Position numbers and translations under genes: made by a program. DNA of 64,000 nt from Tubulanus polymorphus (taxonomy: Eukaryota > Nemertea > Palaeonemertea > Tubulaniformes > Tubulanidae). The notes beneath the pieces were generated by a model, which saw only the letters and a program-made list of their open reading frames with translations, ran no database searches and was not told where the DNA came from. Within the stretch, counting starts at the first letter, position 1. Each line of letters starts with the position of its first letter. Below, one piece after another: positions 1 through 11,174 of the stretch. The stretch is taken from assembly GCF_964204645.1 (NCBI RefSeq), contig NC_134032.1, forward strand, positions 3,932,916 through 3,996,915. The letters run 5' to 3'.

Positions 1-216
1 GCGGCGTGGACGCCCTACACGATCCACCCTGTAGTCGACGTGTTAAACTCGTCATCGATTTCGTGGTTCTCGATTTTGCTTCCGATTGTGGCTAAGATAT
101 CCATCATACTGCATCCAGTCATGTTCGCGCTGCTCAACCACAAAGTTCGCGAACGCGTACGTGCCATTTTCTGCACGATACGATGCCCCGTAAAAATTAC
201 AAATCGGCGGAATTAG
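1..216 (+). CDS. Opsin-like receptor, C-terminal exon (partial)
   Basis: This is the last part of a seven-helix light-receptor-like protein; it enters from outside the window and ends at TAG 214-216. Frame 1 is open from base 1. It opens with AWTPY, the end of helix 6 in opsins. About 29 residues later comes the helix 7 stretch LPIVAKISIILHPVMF. The Lys in VAK lies six residues before the HP pair, the same spacing as the retinal-binding Lys to the Asn of NPxxY in opsins. Here NPxxY reads HPVMF. A short basic helix 8 (NHKVRERVR) and a Cys-containing tail follow. The family link rests on the Lys position and the WxPY motif; the subtype cannot be named. The exon start and any upstream introns are outside the window. 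The minus-strand frame over the same bases is an antisense shadow. Confidence 0.72.
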   Translation, partial: AAWTPYTIHPVVDVLNSSSISWFSILLPIVAKISIILHPVMFALLNHKVRERVRAIFCTIRCPVKITNRRN

Positions 217-967
217 AATTGTACGACGCGTTTGCAAGTCGATCGAATACCAGTCAATCAGATCCAACGACTGCGACGAAATCGATGTATCAATGTGCAG
301 CCTTGCATTCCTTCACACTATCTTCTGTCCTGAACCCTTCAGTGCATCCCCTTTAAAACATTTTACAGTCCTGATCCGTCTTCGAGGGAATTTTCAACCC
401 AGAGGTTCTGAACACATGTGAAGTATGGGCGATCAGCTATGGATAAATATGATAAATACGTGAGCTGATAAAATGTCTAATGTCTGGTGTTTGTAGTTCA
501 TTTTCAATTAGAAATGTCTCAGGTGAAGTTCTGAACACATGTGAAGTTTGGATATTCAGTTTTTTGAAATTTGAAATTGTTCTGATAAAATGTCTTATAT
601 CTTGTGTTTCTAGTTCATTTTTCAATCATAGATTAGTCCTCAGGTGAAGCCCTGAATATTTAGTGTGTGGGCGAGGGGTTCAGACAGCTAAACCTTTTCG
701 GTGCCAAACTCACAGACCACTCTTTATGTAAACGGTTGATATTCTTTAGAATGCTGCGTGCAGTTAGTATTCCAGAAACCTCAGAAAAATTTGAAAGGAA
801 TAAATATGAAATTCGACTAAATTGAACGTACATATATTGGTTTAGAATGTTTTGTAATATGATAAATGATTTCAGGCGTTATAGCGGCGAATCGAGAGTG
901 TAATCAAATAAATTCCTCCAGAATAATTACATTTATCTATAGGGTAATTTTGAATGTCAATGTAGTT
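217..967. other. Gene-free stretch with a degenerate ~110-bp direct repeat
   Basis: No coding region is supported. Positions 420-660 hold about two and a half diverged copies of a unit of roughly 110 bp. It is recognisable by ttctgaacacatgtgaagt followed by ctgataaaatgtct and a caggtgaag stretch. Nothing else is evident. Confidence 0.5.
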
Positions 968-1236
968 TAAGACGATGTTATGTATTGAAAAACGATGTTT
1001 TCTGTCAGGTTGGATGTAATTCAAGACGATGTTTTCTGCCAGGTTTGATGTAATTCAAGACGATGTTTTCCGTCAGATTTGATGGAATTCAAAACGATGT
1101 TTTGTGTCAAGTTTGATGTAATTCCAAACGATGTTTTCTGTCAGGTTTGATGCAATTCAAGACGATGTTTTCTGCCAGGTTTGATGTAATTCAAGACGAT
1201 GTTTTCCGTCAGATTTGATGTAATTCAAAACGATGT
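968..1236. repeat. 34-bp tandem repeat, about 8 units
   Basis: Head-to-tail units of about 34 bp share the core gacgatgttttctgtcagg and a tail like tttgatgtaattcaa. Units differ by a few substitutions, so the array is old or under weak homogenisation. Later units reproduce the variant order of earlier ones (ctgcc, then ccgtc), which suggests expansion by blocks of several units. Confidence 0.85.
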
Positions 1237-1360
1237 TTTCTGATGTAAGTGAGACGCAGTTCTTGAGTCGTAATTATTTTGTAAATGCGATGTGGCCGTT
1301 ATTAGACCTCTGCGACACAACTGCCGGTGACGTAAATGATATATACACACGACGTGAATA

Positions 1361-3613
1361 TTTAGGGTTTGTGCTGCTTTCGCAGAAACCCTCTTGTATT
1401 CCTGTTGATTATTACTATTATTATAAATGGTCCACTTTTCAGCCAAAAGTTTTTCATAAAATGTAACTCCTCTCAGATTCGACTACCAACAGCTTATAAA
1501 CGTAATTTTAAATTCTGTCAGAAATATAACTCAGCGCCTGACCATTTCGAATTTGCGTATAAAAATCTATTATGAATTAATCCTGCATAATTACCGGGTC
1601 TAAACAGCGACAAGAATAACGCAAAGAATCGTCATCCATTGATAAAAGTGCACCCCGAAAAGCCTAAAATTTACCGCACGACCTTGAGCTTCAAAGTCAA
1701 CCGTTAAATCACGGAATCGGACTTACAATTAGTCCGGATCCGTCATTTCCCACGAACGATAACTACAGCCGGTGCGTAATAAGTGTCTTATGAATGAAAT
1801 ATGGCGGATGGTTGAAATCATTTTCGGCTTAAATTTATCGCGAGTTTTAGGAATTTAATGAATTTCACGAAACCATGATCCTTAAAATGAGTCAATTGGT
1901 TAATTCTATTCGTAAATTATTTACGTTGGCTACATTTCCTGAAGATTTCTGGCTCGATTGAACGTAATATGGACAGAAATGGTAGGAATTTTCATACATA
2001 AATTTACTTCCGCGTTCAGTAGACGACTCAAATCGATGACAACGACAGCAGTTTTTACGTAATTTAAGGTGAGAATCCGTTACCCAGGGAATGTTTTACA
2101 TGATTTCTTTACAATATTAGTACATATGGTGGCAAATGAGTACTCGGTGAAGCAATGATCATTGTTGGCTAGCTACTTGAGCTAGCTTTTTTGGGGGATA
2201 TACCTAGAATAGACCCTAAATGTAGTGAATAGAGACAGTGGAAAGCCTAAGTTGTTAGTAAGGGGCTGGTTTACACTTATGTGTACGACTATTTATTTCG
2301 ATTACTTTCTTTCCAGCTATCATTCGTGGAATGAACTGGTCACTACGGTCTTCAATTCCTTTTGCCGATTCCTGCAGCTGGTGGAAATAAATTTAAATCA
2401 CAGTGTGCAAGTGTATGTTCCGAATCAGGCTTTTTCGTCATTGTCGTAACTTAAGCGCAACTGTCTCAGATGCTGTAAGTACTTGACGTTTTATGTAATT
2501 GTTATTTTTTGTTTGTTGCCATGTTTGTTTATTTGGATAAGTAATCAGTTATTATACTTTCTTTCACTCCTCTATGATATTATATAACCGAGTAATTATT
2601 ACATTTCATTGCTTAATTGCAGGTGGAAAGAGGTCAGATGGCATGAAAATCGACTGTGGCTGACTAATTGGTGCGATTAGATCAGGCGTTGGTGTTTCAA
2701 AAGGTGTAGCCAAAAAGCTTGTATCATCAGGGAGTAGACAAATATCCGAAGATAAATGAAAACTTAGCCTCGTTGATCATCAGTTGATTTTGCTGTATTT
2801 TTTTCGCCTGGATAAATCAACTAGTCATTCAGTTCAAAATCTGTGTTCAGTAGTATTTCTTTCAATAAAATGAAAATTTAATTGACTTATTTTTATGTAT
2901 TCAATATTGAAATTGAATGGATCTTAAAACCAGAGAAAGCATTCTTCAGAAATTTAGAAAATCCTAGACTCATAATCAAATTCTGTGAAGTCAGTTAAGG
3001 TCTTTTGCTCGAGTCAAACCGAGGGCTCAGATGGCTAGAATTCAATTCCTCAATGTCCTATAATGCAGAGTATGATAAAGTTTACACACTGAAAAACGTT
3101 GGGCTGTGTAAGTGTAATTTGGATAAGTTAGCAATATAATGACCGTCCTGGCCCGCTGCATCTGATACATGAACAAGTTAGACTGTGTTGCTTCGTTGCT
3201 TTGACAAACGGACTCCTAAGCAAGATGACCTGCCAAATCAAATGTAAATTAAGAAAGAAAACAACACAATTGATCAATCAATGCCTTGCGTCTTCAAAAA
3301 AATTTTCCCGGAAATATTTCTTTTTCTGGCCACCACCTGCCTCGACACGCGACGTTTAAGTTGATACAACTGCCACCGGGGGACCATATCTTCGGTATCC
3401 TCAAAGCCATTTTGATTAGACTTGGTACATCAGTACTTTTTACATGGTAGCCCTTTTGGATCCAGCATATTGTTGACACAGGTTGCGCTTCTTGGAAATA
3501 GTCCTATAAAATGGACGAATTTGAATAATTTCGATGAAATCTTTTTTACGCTTCCCATTGCAACATATGAAACCAGTTAGGCAGAAACCCGTTGTCGCTG
3601 CAATGCATCTATA
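1361..3613. mobile_element. R1 repeat family, copy 1 (hairpin-ended, ~2.25 kb)
   Basis: This is a dispersed repeat, largely collinear with 12581-14817. It begins TTTAGGGTTT with a hairpin (AGGGTTT.TGC / GCAGAAACCCT) and ends near GCAGAAACCCGTTGTCGCTGC. The left-end sequence GGGTTTCTGC is thus repeated in inverse orientation near the right end. No convincing protein is encoded. Short frames at 2225-2449 and on the minus strand occur in the copies but are not conserved enough to call. Subterminal inverted repeats plus hairpins recall non-autonomous Helentron-like elements; that is inference only. Confidence 0.65.
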
Positions 3614-4118
3614 TTTAGGGTTTTCTGACTTTCGTCGAAAACCCTCTTGAAATTCTGTTGATTATTATAATTATATATTTTCCGCCGATTTCGTCAAATA
3701 AAATTCATCTTCATTCAGATTCGGCAACTGACAGCTTCGAAACGAAATGTTTAAATTGATACTGTAATAACGGTCTCTCTGAACCAACAGATTGTCTGAA
3801 TGTACTTTCCATCCTATTTGAAACTTAAAATTACTTATTAGGTTACTGTAAATAAAGAATTGAATTGAATTGTTAGACAACAAGCACCGGCGAAATAACC
3901 GTTTGTGACGTCATTTAGTAAGTAGATAAAGGAGGGCTCCGAGAATTTCCAAATCACGGGGGACTAAACTGGGGTTAGACCATTCAACCAAAAAGAGGAT
4001 TGCTCCGATAATATCCAAATCATCTCATTTTATTTTTTCCATCGAATACCCGGTAATTAATTTTTCCTTCCGATCACATGCATCCAGAAAACCCGTTATC
4101 GCTGCTTTGCAGCTATAT
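3614..4118. mobile_element. Short element with R1-type ends and a different interior
   Basis: It starts TTTAGGGTTTTCTGAC with a matching hairpin arm (GAAAACCCTCTTG). It ends CCAGAAAACCCGTTATCGCTGC followed by a GCAGC hairpin arm, the same terminal design as R1. The roughly 430 bp in between show no resemblance to the R1 interior. It abuts R1 copy 1 on the left and the interior of a third R1 copy on the right. It is therefore a second family member that shares only the ends needed for mobility. Confidence 0.55.
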
Positions 4119-5520
4119 TTATTATTATTATTATAAATGGTCCACTTTCCAGCCAAAATTTTCATAAAATGTATCTCCTCTCAGATTCGACTACCAACAG
4201 CTTATAAACGTAATTTTAAATTCTGTCAGAAATATAACTCAGCGCCTGACCATTTCGAATTTGCGTGTAGTAATCTTTTATGAATTAATCCCGTGTAATT
4301 ACCGGGTCTAAATAGCGACAAGAATAACGCAAAGCATTGTCATCCATTGACAAAAGTACATCCCGAAAAGCCTACAAATTACCGGACGACCTCGAGCGTC
4401 AAACTCAACCGCGAATTCAGACTTGCAATTAGTCCGGATCCGTTATTTACTGCGGACAATATGCAGCCAACTTGGCGGATGGGTGAAATCGTTTTCAGCT
4501 TAAATTTATCGCAAATTTATGGCGAGTTTTAGGACATTAATGAACTATGATCCCGAAAATGAGTCAATTGATAAATTCTATTAGTAAATCAATTTACGTT
4601 GGCTACATTTCCTGAAGATTTCTGGCTCAAGTCAACGTAATATGGACAGGAATGGTAGGGATTTTGCTATGGAATTTTACTTCGCGTTTACTTGACGACT
4701 CGGATCGATGACAACGACAGCAGAGTTTATGCAATTTAAGGTGAGAATCCACTAACCAGGGAATGTTAGACATGATTTCTTGGTCTAACTGCAGTTAAGG
4801 TTACCTCTCCAGTGGGTGGTGCTATGATATGAGTACATATGGTAGCAAATGAGTACTCGGCAAAGCAATGATCATTGTTGGCTACCTACTAACCTAATGC
4901 CTAGCTTAATTAATAATTCACGAACATCAAGAGTCCTACGATATACCCTTGATATGAAGCTTTTAAAAGTTCATCAGAGACTTGTTTTCGAGTAAACCGA
5001 ATAGCCCTTGAAATACCAATTCCACATGGCTTAACGGTCGGTGTCTATGCTCTGCGAGACAGTAGTTATAGATGTTTCATGACAAACGCACGATTTAAAT
5101 ATTTATTATACTTTCTTTCACGCCTCTATTATATTACATAACTGAGTAATTCTTAGGCTAAAAAAATTGATACCTTGTTTCTCCGTTCTGCTGAGCTTAA
5201 ATGTTGACCCGGCCCGCCGCCTATCTACCCTATACATTACTTTTTTTAAAATCGTGATCAATTTTACCATAACAGACCCGGCCGCTATAGAAATGAACTG
5301 TTTACAAATTTTATCATATTTTACAAAAATGACCCGGCCGCTGCGGAGAAACAAGGTATCATTTTTGTTTAGCCTTACATTAGATTGCTTAATTACAGGT
5401 GGAAAGAGGTCAGATGGCATGAAAATTGACTGTGGCTGACTAATTGACGCGCGCAGATAAAGCGTTTAGGTTTCAAAAGATGTCGCCAAAATGCTTGTAT
5501 CATCAGGGGTAGACAAATTA
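4119..5520. mobile_element. R1 repeat family, copy 3 (degenerate)
   Basis: From tattataaatggtccac onwards this matches the R1 interior (compare 1425-2170), then again near 5100-5500 (compare 2570-2740). The middle (about 4880-5090) is unrelated or badly decayed. The left hairpin is missing because the short hairpin-ended element occupies that place. A 219-bp MITE interrupts it at 5156. No gene is supported. Confidence 0.55.
5156..5374. mobile_element. MITE with TTA target duplication (PIF/Harbinger-like)
   Basis: Imperfect terminal inverted repeats of about 30 bp begin GGCTAAAAAAATTGATACC on the left; the right end reads GGTATCATTTTTGTTTAGCC. TTA flanks both sides (5153-5155, 5375-5377). The two other R1 copies (near 2600 and 13805) read straight through this site without the insert, so the boundaries are set by empty sites. 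A TTA target duplication is the habit of PIF/Harbinger elements. The interior holds several CCCGGCC-type GC clusters. No protein is encoded. Confidence 0.75.
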
Positions 5521-6002
5521 TAGGACACATTAACATTGCCATGACTGTCAGGTCTCGTTTAGCGATAATAATTTCAAAATTTTAGATAAAGGATCTTCTG
5601 ATTTAGATTGCTAAATAAGAGAACCACTTTTTAGCAAAACTCAACAGCCCTCCCTTTATCAACAACTATTCGAACACGGGTCAGGATTCATCCTCAATGT
5701 TTTTAGATAATTAGCTACTAGTCAAATATCTTCACTCAGTAATTTAGATTGTGTGTAATTATTATCTTTGTATAGTAATTATGTTGTCACTCAGTAATTT
5801 GAAATCATTTGTAATTAGCTTCGTCTTATTCTATATAAATACCAGTATGATATGTAAATTTAATCCCTTGCGCTATGCCTGAAGAGGGCTTAATGTAACT
5901 CCCGAAAACGTTCCCTTAATAAATATATATTACTTATTAGAAAATGAGATTTGTACTGTTTTTGCTTCTATGGATCTTTGAATATATTTTTACTTGAATT
6001 TT
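5521..6002. other. Gene-free stretch, retroelement 3'-end-like
   Basis: No gene is seen. The 5690-5940 part is AT-rich and ends in aataaatatatatt. At 5879-5907 it contains CTGAAGA, a GGG/CCC stem and GAAA, the order of a hammerhead ribozyme core, as often left at ends of Penelope-like elements. Matching outer stem I strands could not be found, so activity is doubtful. Confidence 0.35.
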
Positions 6003-6244
6003 GTTGGTGTTTTCTTTTATTCAAGATGTCTTTTAAAATTCATTTTTACTATAAATTCTTTACAAACATCGCATGTAATTTCATCTATTTTCATATTTTC
6101 TAATTGTCCTTTTCTTTCATTGGAATTTTCTGGTGTCTCAAAATCAATAACATTTTTTCTATATTTTACAGTTTTTTTTTTTTTCATTCCGAGATTTGTG
6201 TGATTTATCGATCTATTTTTTACAATATGGGCAATAAAATTCAT
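6003..6244 (-). pseudogene. PolB N-terminal zinc-finger remnant of the viral family
   Basis: On the minus strand, in shifting frames, two zinc-finger motifs reappear that are diagnostic of the polymerase at 40354. One is FYCPYCKK followed by a stop and IDKSHKSR (compare YYCPICKINIDKSQKAR). The other is TCDVCKEF with FKRHLE (compare KCDSCNQSF and KEHLK). The spacing between the fingers is similar. A start codon near 6244 is preceded by an AT-rich leader, as in element B. Only the first ~80 codons survive, with stops and frame changes. This is the tip of a third or fourth polB copy. Confidence 0.6.
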
Positions 6245-6377
6245 TTTTATTAACATCAACTTTCTCTGTTTGGAACTCTCTCTCTCCCATTTATGAGGAA
6301 GAAAAATCAATGAGTGGTGATGAGTGATGTGACACCTTCTCGCCCTTTGATCTGAAACTCTGATTTTGCAATTACTG

Positions 6378-7372
6378 ATGATAACTAAATGCTTGCCCGA
6401 CGAATTCAAACTGTTCTGTACCGCCATCAATCAAAGAGAAAAGACCGTGTCTTTGGCTGAATTCAAAGTCGCATTGCATGATTATGAAGAGACCAATAAG
6501 TCAATCGGACAATTTTGAAGAGAATCGTGTTTTGAGAGTTAACTCGACACATCTTCCATCTCGTGGTCGCGTAAGACCTGGAAATAGCCAATCGGTGTGG
6601 GTCCTGCTAAAGTACAAAACTACGAAATATGAAACGAAATTACGAAATATGGAGCGAAATTACGAAATGGAAATTTTTTTGCCAGTAGTGCTAAAATACG
6701 AACCGAAATACGAAACGAAATGGTCACATTTCAAACACACACCCTCAACTTTTAAGCTCCTCAGCAGAGGAGAAACGAGGTATCAATTTTTTAGCCTAAA
6801 CACTGCAGGATATATTCTAAGGCACACTTCGTTCTCTAACCCGTAATTTATTAATCGCTACCTTCCAGTTGTATATGAGCATGCGCAGATAATTCTCCCT
6901 GATGGCATCGCTAAACTCAGTCGCGGCACGGAACCCTGCCACACTAGACCGGGTGCGCATGTTTAAGCCAGCTCCACGAATCCGCTGCTATAGCGCAAAA
7001 AATTACAAAATTTTCGTTTATATTAATTATATACATTTATAATAAAAATATTACATTTTATACTTTAGCAGGACCCGCGAAAAATTGACCACTTCGTTTC
7101 GTAGTTTAGCATTTCGTATAGTATTTCGTTTCGTACTTAATTTCTTAATTTCGTTTTGCATTTCGTAATTTCGTTTCATATTTCGTAATTTCGTTGCATA
7201 TTTCTTAATTTCCTAGTTTCGTACTTTAGAAGTACCCAATCGGTGTTGTGTTTCCGATACAATTATCCAGGACACGACATGGCCAAAAGCAGAGAAAATT
7301 CGCGAAGTGAGAAATGCGTTGGCGTGAAAACCGTAAATGTAGAACGCATGACACACTGCCATAAAATTCGTG
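6378..7372 (+). pseudogene. Retrotransposon Gag-like fragment, broken by a MITE
   Basis: From 6378 one frame reads LPDEFKLFCTAINQREK then SLAEFKVALHDYEE, the pattern of the Gag-polypeptide (UBN2-type) of copia-like retrotransposons. A stop and frame change follow near 6514-6530. After the inserted MITE (6599-7237) the frame resumes with CFRYNYPGHDMAKS, a zinc knuckle (CX2CX4HX4C) in which the second and last Cys are replaced by Tyr and Ser. The original coding region is therefore interrupted by a frameshift, an insertion and the loss of zinc ligands. No pol domains follow. Confidence 0.5.
6599..7237. mobile_element. 639-bp MITE with long inverted ends and 9-bp target duplication
   Basis: The ends begin GGGTCCTGCTAAAGTAC on the left and finish GTACTTTAGAAGTACCC on the right. 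The inverted similarity extends over more than 100 bp, made of degenerate cgaaattacgaaat units. AATCGGTGT flanks the element on both sides (6590-6598 and 7238-7246). Long inverted ends with a 9-bp duplication fit a Mutator-like MITE. A fragment of the GGCTA MITE end lies inside near 6764-6800. It splits a Gag fragment, which rejoins in frame once the insert and one repeat are removed. Confidence 0.75.
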
Positions 7373-7977
7373 ATTAAGTGAAACTCGTAGATGCGTCTCG
7401 AGGCATAACGATTTAACTACTGTTTAAGAAATTATACTTTATTCATCATTGATAGAATTCTAATCATTAAATCCGTGATACTTGGATAAGGTTTGAAACA
7501 CATCTAGCGAGCAATCAAATATTGCTAATAACAGCTTTGGTATTTCGTTTACACCGAGGAGAAAATTATCTAATTGTCTATGAATCGAAATTTTAGACTT
7601 TTGCGAAACTGTCGACGGTTGAAGAATTATTCTTAATTCATCATTGAATGGACGTTTAACAGTTCAAAGGCGATGAACGAATGGAATTTTTTCGAAGTCG
7701 TCAGCATAATTGAATTGAATGTTCCGTATGATCAAAAAGATAGAATTGATACATTTTTAATAATTGGATAAATTAGAAACGAGGAAAGAAAGATGGAGAG
7801 TTAATAGTCTGATTAAGTCGGATAAAGATTCCTTAATTAATTCAATTAATTGAATGGAATACAGGGTACGGTACTGATGATCGATTTTTCTAAACGACCG
7901 TCCAGCTACCGGTTGAGCTCGATTGTCGGAGATGAACAGTTTTAAGATCTGATGTACAGCGATGTTTTTGTGGACGC
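7373..7977. other. Gene-free stretch
   Basis: Nothing recognisable. This is the 3' flank of the minus-strand receptor gene. It is AT-rich with no repeat that could be delimited. Confidence 0.4.
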
Positions 7978-8934
7978 TCAAGACAATCCCTTTTTGAAAA
8001 TCAAATTTTTCAATTCTTTTCTGATTTCTCTGCCCGTCATCAGATACAAGTAGAGATTAAACGAATAATTTATCATCAAAATATCGGCGAGGGCGGCGAA
8101 AATGTCATTTGATCGTGGAATTATTCCGACAAATGGGCTTAATAAAGCAGTAGGGAATGTTGTTACCATGAAGAAAATGCACAGTAGCAGAACCAACACG
8201 GTTACCTGATTTGAGAATTTCGATGCTCGAGTTGTTTCTGATTTACCTTTTTTTCGGAATAAAGCGATAGATGTTATTGCGGACATGATGGTTGACGAAA
8301 TAAACGGGCCTATAGAGATGATGATAGACGACAGCAAAGGCCTGCTAAATATGGGCACATTTTCAATACAGCCGTAGTCACTTACGTCAATAGTTACGAA
8401 TATAGAACTATGAATTAGCGCTATGGGGCAGATTACGGAGAAGCAGAGTATAGAAGCGGTATTCGGGCTCCAGAAACGAGGACCTCTAAACGGAAAACAA
8501 ACAACACACATTCGCTCGGTAGCTACGAGGACCAGTGTCCACGGACTGTTCGAAAGGCCAACCATTACAAAATACTCAAAAAACATACATTGAATTCGTG
8601 TTGACGGTTTGACCAATATTTTCCTCCCGTGAAATGTATAAGATATCACGTTGATGTATCTCATCGAATGGTTGAGGAGAGCCAAAGTGTCGCAGACGGC
8701 TAGCTGAACGAACATACGACTGAAAGAACGTCGCCATAGCTTACGTTGCTGCATCACTACTACGATCAGAAGATTACCAATGAATCCGAGAATAAAAAAA
8801 AGACTGACGATTGCGAGGAAAAACCAAAGATAAGTTCCGTTTATCGTAGTTGCAGCCAGTACCGTGATTGTGTAGGCGATAGTGGGATTTGTGCGGTTCG
8901 GGGGAACTGAAGTTGCAGCCATTGCGTCGACCAA
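7978..8934 (-). CDS. Rhodopsin-family G-protein-coupled receptor, 318 aa
   Basis: An intronless seven-helix receptor acting at the plasma membrane, probably for a peptide or amine ligand. The ~35-residue N-terminus has NRT and NGT glycosylation sites. Helix 1 carries GN (residues 53-54). Helix 2 has LAVCD (78-82). Cys116 and Cys189 can form the usual extracellular disulfide. Helix 3 ends in ERM (140-142) in place of DRY. Helix 7 has NYSFNLYLY instead of a strict NPxxY, then a basic tail. The length is that of a minimal class A receptor. The start codon is followed a few residues later by a second Met. It is clearly different from the paralogous pair at 28613 and 56167. The ligand is unknown. 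Confidence 0.85.
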   Translation of the reverse strand: MVDAMAATSVPPNRTNPTIAYTITVLAATTINGTYLWFFLAIVSLFFILGFIGNLLIVVVMQQRKLWRRSFSRMFVQLAVCDTLALLNHSMRYINVISYTFHGRKILVKPSTRIQCMFFEYFVMVGLSNSPWTLVLVATERMCVVCFPFRGPRFWSPNTASILCFSVICPIALIHSSIFVTIDVSDYGCIENVPIFSRPLLSSIIISIGPFISSTIMSAITSIALFRKKGKSETTRASKFSNQVTVLVLLLCIFFMVTTFPTALLSPFVGIIPRSNDIFAALADILMINYSFNLYLYLMTGREIRKELKNLIFKKGLS

Positions 8935-9339
8935 TCAGACTATACTTTCAATTATAGCTAATTAATGAAACTATATTGAAAGCTATATATATTTCACAAA
9001 TGTCCACGCCTTCGCCCATTCGTCAATTCAAATGACCTTAGATTCCATACTCAGTGTTGTATAAGAATCTATTATAGCAGTTTCTATGAGAAAAATTCAC
9101 GATGACTTTCCTCAAAGTTCAAAATTAAAATAAAAACACTTTTGAAGATAACAATTTTGAATAGAATCATATAATATAATCTTGTTCAACTGTTAAACAG
9201 TTAGAATAAGAGTTAGATAAATCTGTGAGTAATTGTATTGACAAGAAAATTACTCCGTGGTGAAATATAGTGGACTCTGTTTGTCACAGCTATAAAACTC
9301 TTCACCGTGTTGGAGTCAAAACTGACTAAGAGTATTTTA
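8935..9339. other. Gene-free upstream flank of the receptor gene
   Basis: No coding or repeat signal could be supported. It is the 5' flank of the minus-strand receptor and may hold its promoter. No specific element was recognised. Confidence 0.35.
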
Positions 9340-9695
9340 TCAAAAATTACGAGTTTTCGTTACTATTGTGTAGTAGCTTTATCAGGAAAATGAGTAGTTT
9401 AATTTATCCCATCAAGTTATTAGAAAGAGTTTTCGCTATCAATGTATAGTAAAATGAGTTAACAGGTACCATATATAATCATATAGTACTAGTCTATGTA
9501 ATTCAACTGATTTTCTTAGAAATTACGAGTTTTCGCAACTAGTTTAAAGTAGCTTCATTAGGTAAATGAGTAAACAGGATGTGCTTTGTAGTTTAATTGA
9601 TTTTAGCAAGAAATCACGAGTTATTGCTACTAGTGTATAGGATTCACGAGGAAAATGAGTAGACAGGTAGTACCGTGTAGGTTAACTCATTTTGG
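9340..9695. repeat. ~110-bp degenerate tandem repeat, 3-4 units
   Basis: Units share the block aattacgagttttcg, then tagtagcttcatcagg and aaaatgagtaga, and end in taattgattttagcaag. Three to four diverged copies lead directly into fossil element A at about 9700. Confidence 0.6.
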
Positions 9696-9705
9696 AGAAT
9701 AAAAA

Positions 9706-11158
9706 TTAATTATTTATTTTTTCATCATATTCACTAATCCAAAAATTATTGCACAGCACAACTGTAATTAAAAATAAAATTATATGTTCAGCAGCAAAGT
9801 TAATGATATTTCCAGCAGATTTTAAAACAAAACCAACAATTGATGCTATAACTCCGGATAAAGCTGCAGCAGATTTTTTAGATAATCTCCACAAATATTT
9901 TGCTAATTTTTTCAAACCATCTTTCACTTTATCTTGTATAGAATTATGACTTGGCAGTTTATCTTGTTTATTAGGATTTGGTGTAAGTTTTAATGAATTT
10001 GATATAGCTAAACCTATTGTTGAAAATATCATAGTTACAGCTGTTAGAATTGAAAGAATTGTGATACCTTCTAATTTAAATAATAATTTCATTCTTTCAT
10101 TTAATTAATTTCATAATTTCATCTTTAAATGTTACTTTAGAATTTAGTTTTATCAACAAATCTTCAAAAATAACTTTTAATCTATTAATATTATAATCAT
10201 ATGATTGTAATGATAATTTAATTTCTTCATTCTGTAATTCTAAATTATATTTTAAATCATCAATTTCTTTTTCTAAACTTAATTCTTTTTGCCTATATTC
10301 AATTTCATCAATTACTTGATGATCAAAATCTGATTTTGATTGTTTTAATTCTTCATTTGCTTTAGATAATTCATCTCCTAAAGTAATCATTTTTGATCTC
10401 TAATCATTTTATCGTGCGCAATTTTGTCAGCTTCATTTCTTATACTTATTATTTCTCTAATTGCTTTATCAGAAAATATATTTAAATCTTCTTATTCTTG
10501 ATTTGTTGCGTCAAAAAATCCACTCTGTAAAATGTTTTCAATTTGAAATCTTCTTGATTTAAGTTTACTGGTTTTGGAATTAATAACTTCTTTAGGAATT
10601 GTTTCTGGTTCTAAATTTTCATAAATTATCTTCAAAAAATCATCATTTTTTCGATTAAATTCTCTTTTAATTGTGTTATCTCTTGTTCTGTAACATCAGT
10701 TATGACATCATTATTGATTTTCTTAATTCTAGATTGTTCTAATTTATCAAAGTTGGTTTTGTTATTATTTTATCAAGACTTTTATGAGAAGATATCTTAA
10801 AATAATAGTCATCTTTCAAATGCCAATAATAATCACCATTTAAATATTTCAAATCTTTTACTAAACAATTCATACCTTTATTAGTTATATTTTTTTAATA
10901 TTGGTTTAAATTTTTCAATTAATTCATCATAATCTAATTCTTTTTCTTTTCTAGTCCTGGATTTAAATTTTCAATATTCAATGTTGAACGTGCTTTAGTA
11001 ATATATTCATAAGTATTAGGTCTTGTTAAATTAGAATTATATGCTGTTTCATTATCGTTACTAAAACTTGTATCAGTAAAATCAGGTGGTTGTTCATCGG
11101 TTATACCGGGTTCATCAAAAGTATCCATCGGAATATCTTCTCCACCTTCTACATCCAT
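9706..11158 (-). pseudogene. Element A: coiled-coil/membrane protein remnant
   Basis: A minus-strand relic of the gene at 47865-49310. It starts MDVEGGEDIPMD at 11158. It keeps the charged coiled-coil block (10097-10390, DHQVIDEIEYRQKEL) and the C-terminal hydrophobic part GITILSILTAVTM followed by SAAALSGVIASIVGF. Frames change at least three times and stop codons are frequent between 10390 and 10930. The C-terminal end differs from B by a frameshift (CNNFWISEYDE). The family protein has a long coiled coil followed by several membrane-active helices and is probably a virion component. Closer to B than to C in sequence and base composition. Confidence 0.75.
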
Positions 11159-11174
11159 TTATATCTTATGAAGA

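Noticed and set aside
52..267. 71-codon minus-strand frame at the window start
   Set aside because: It is antisense to the opsin-like exon on the plus strand, which has recognisable family motifs.
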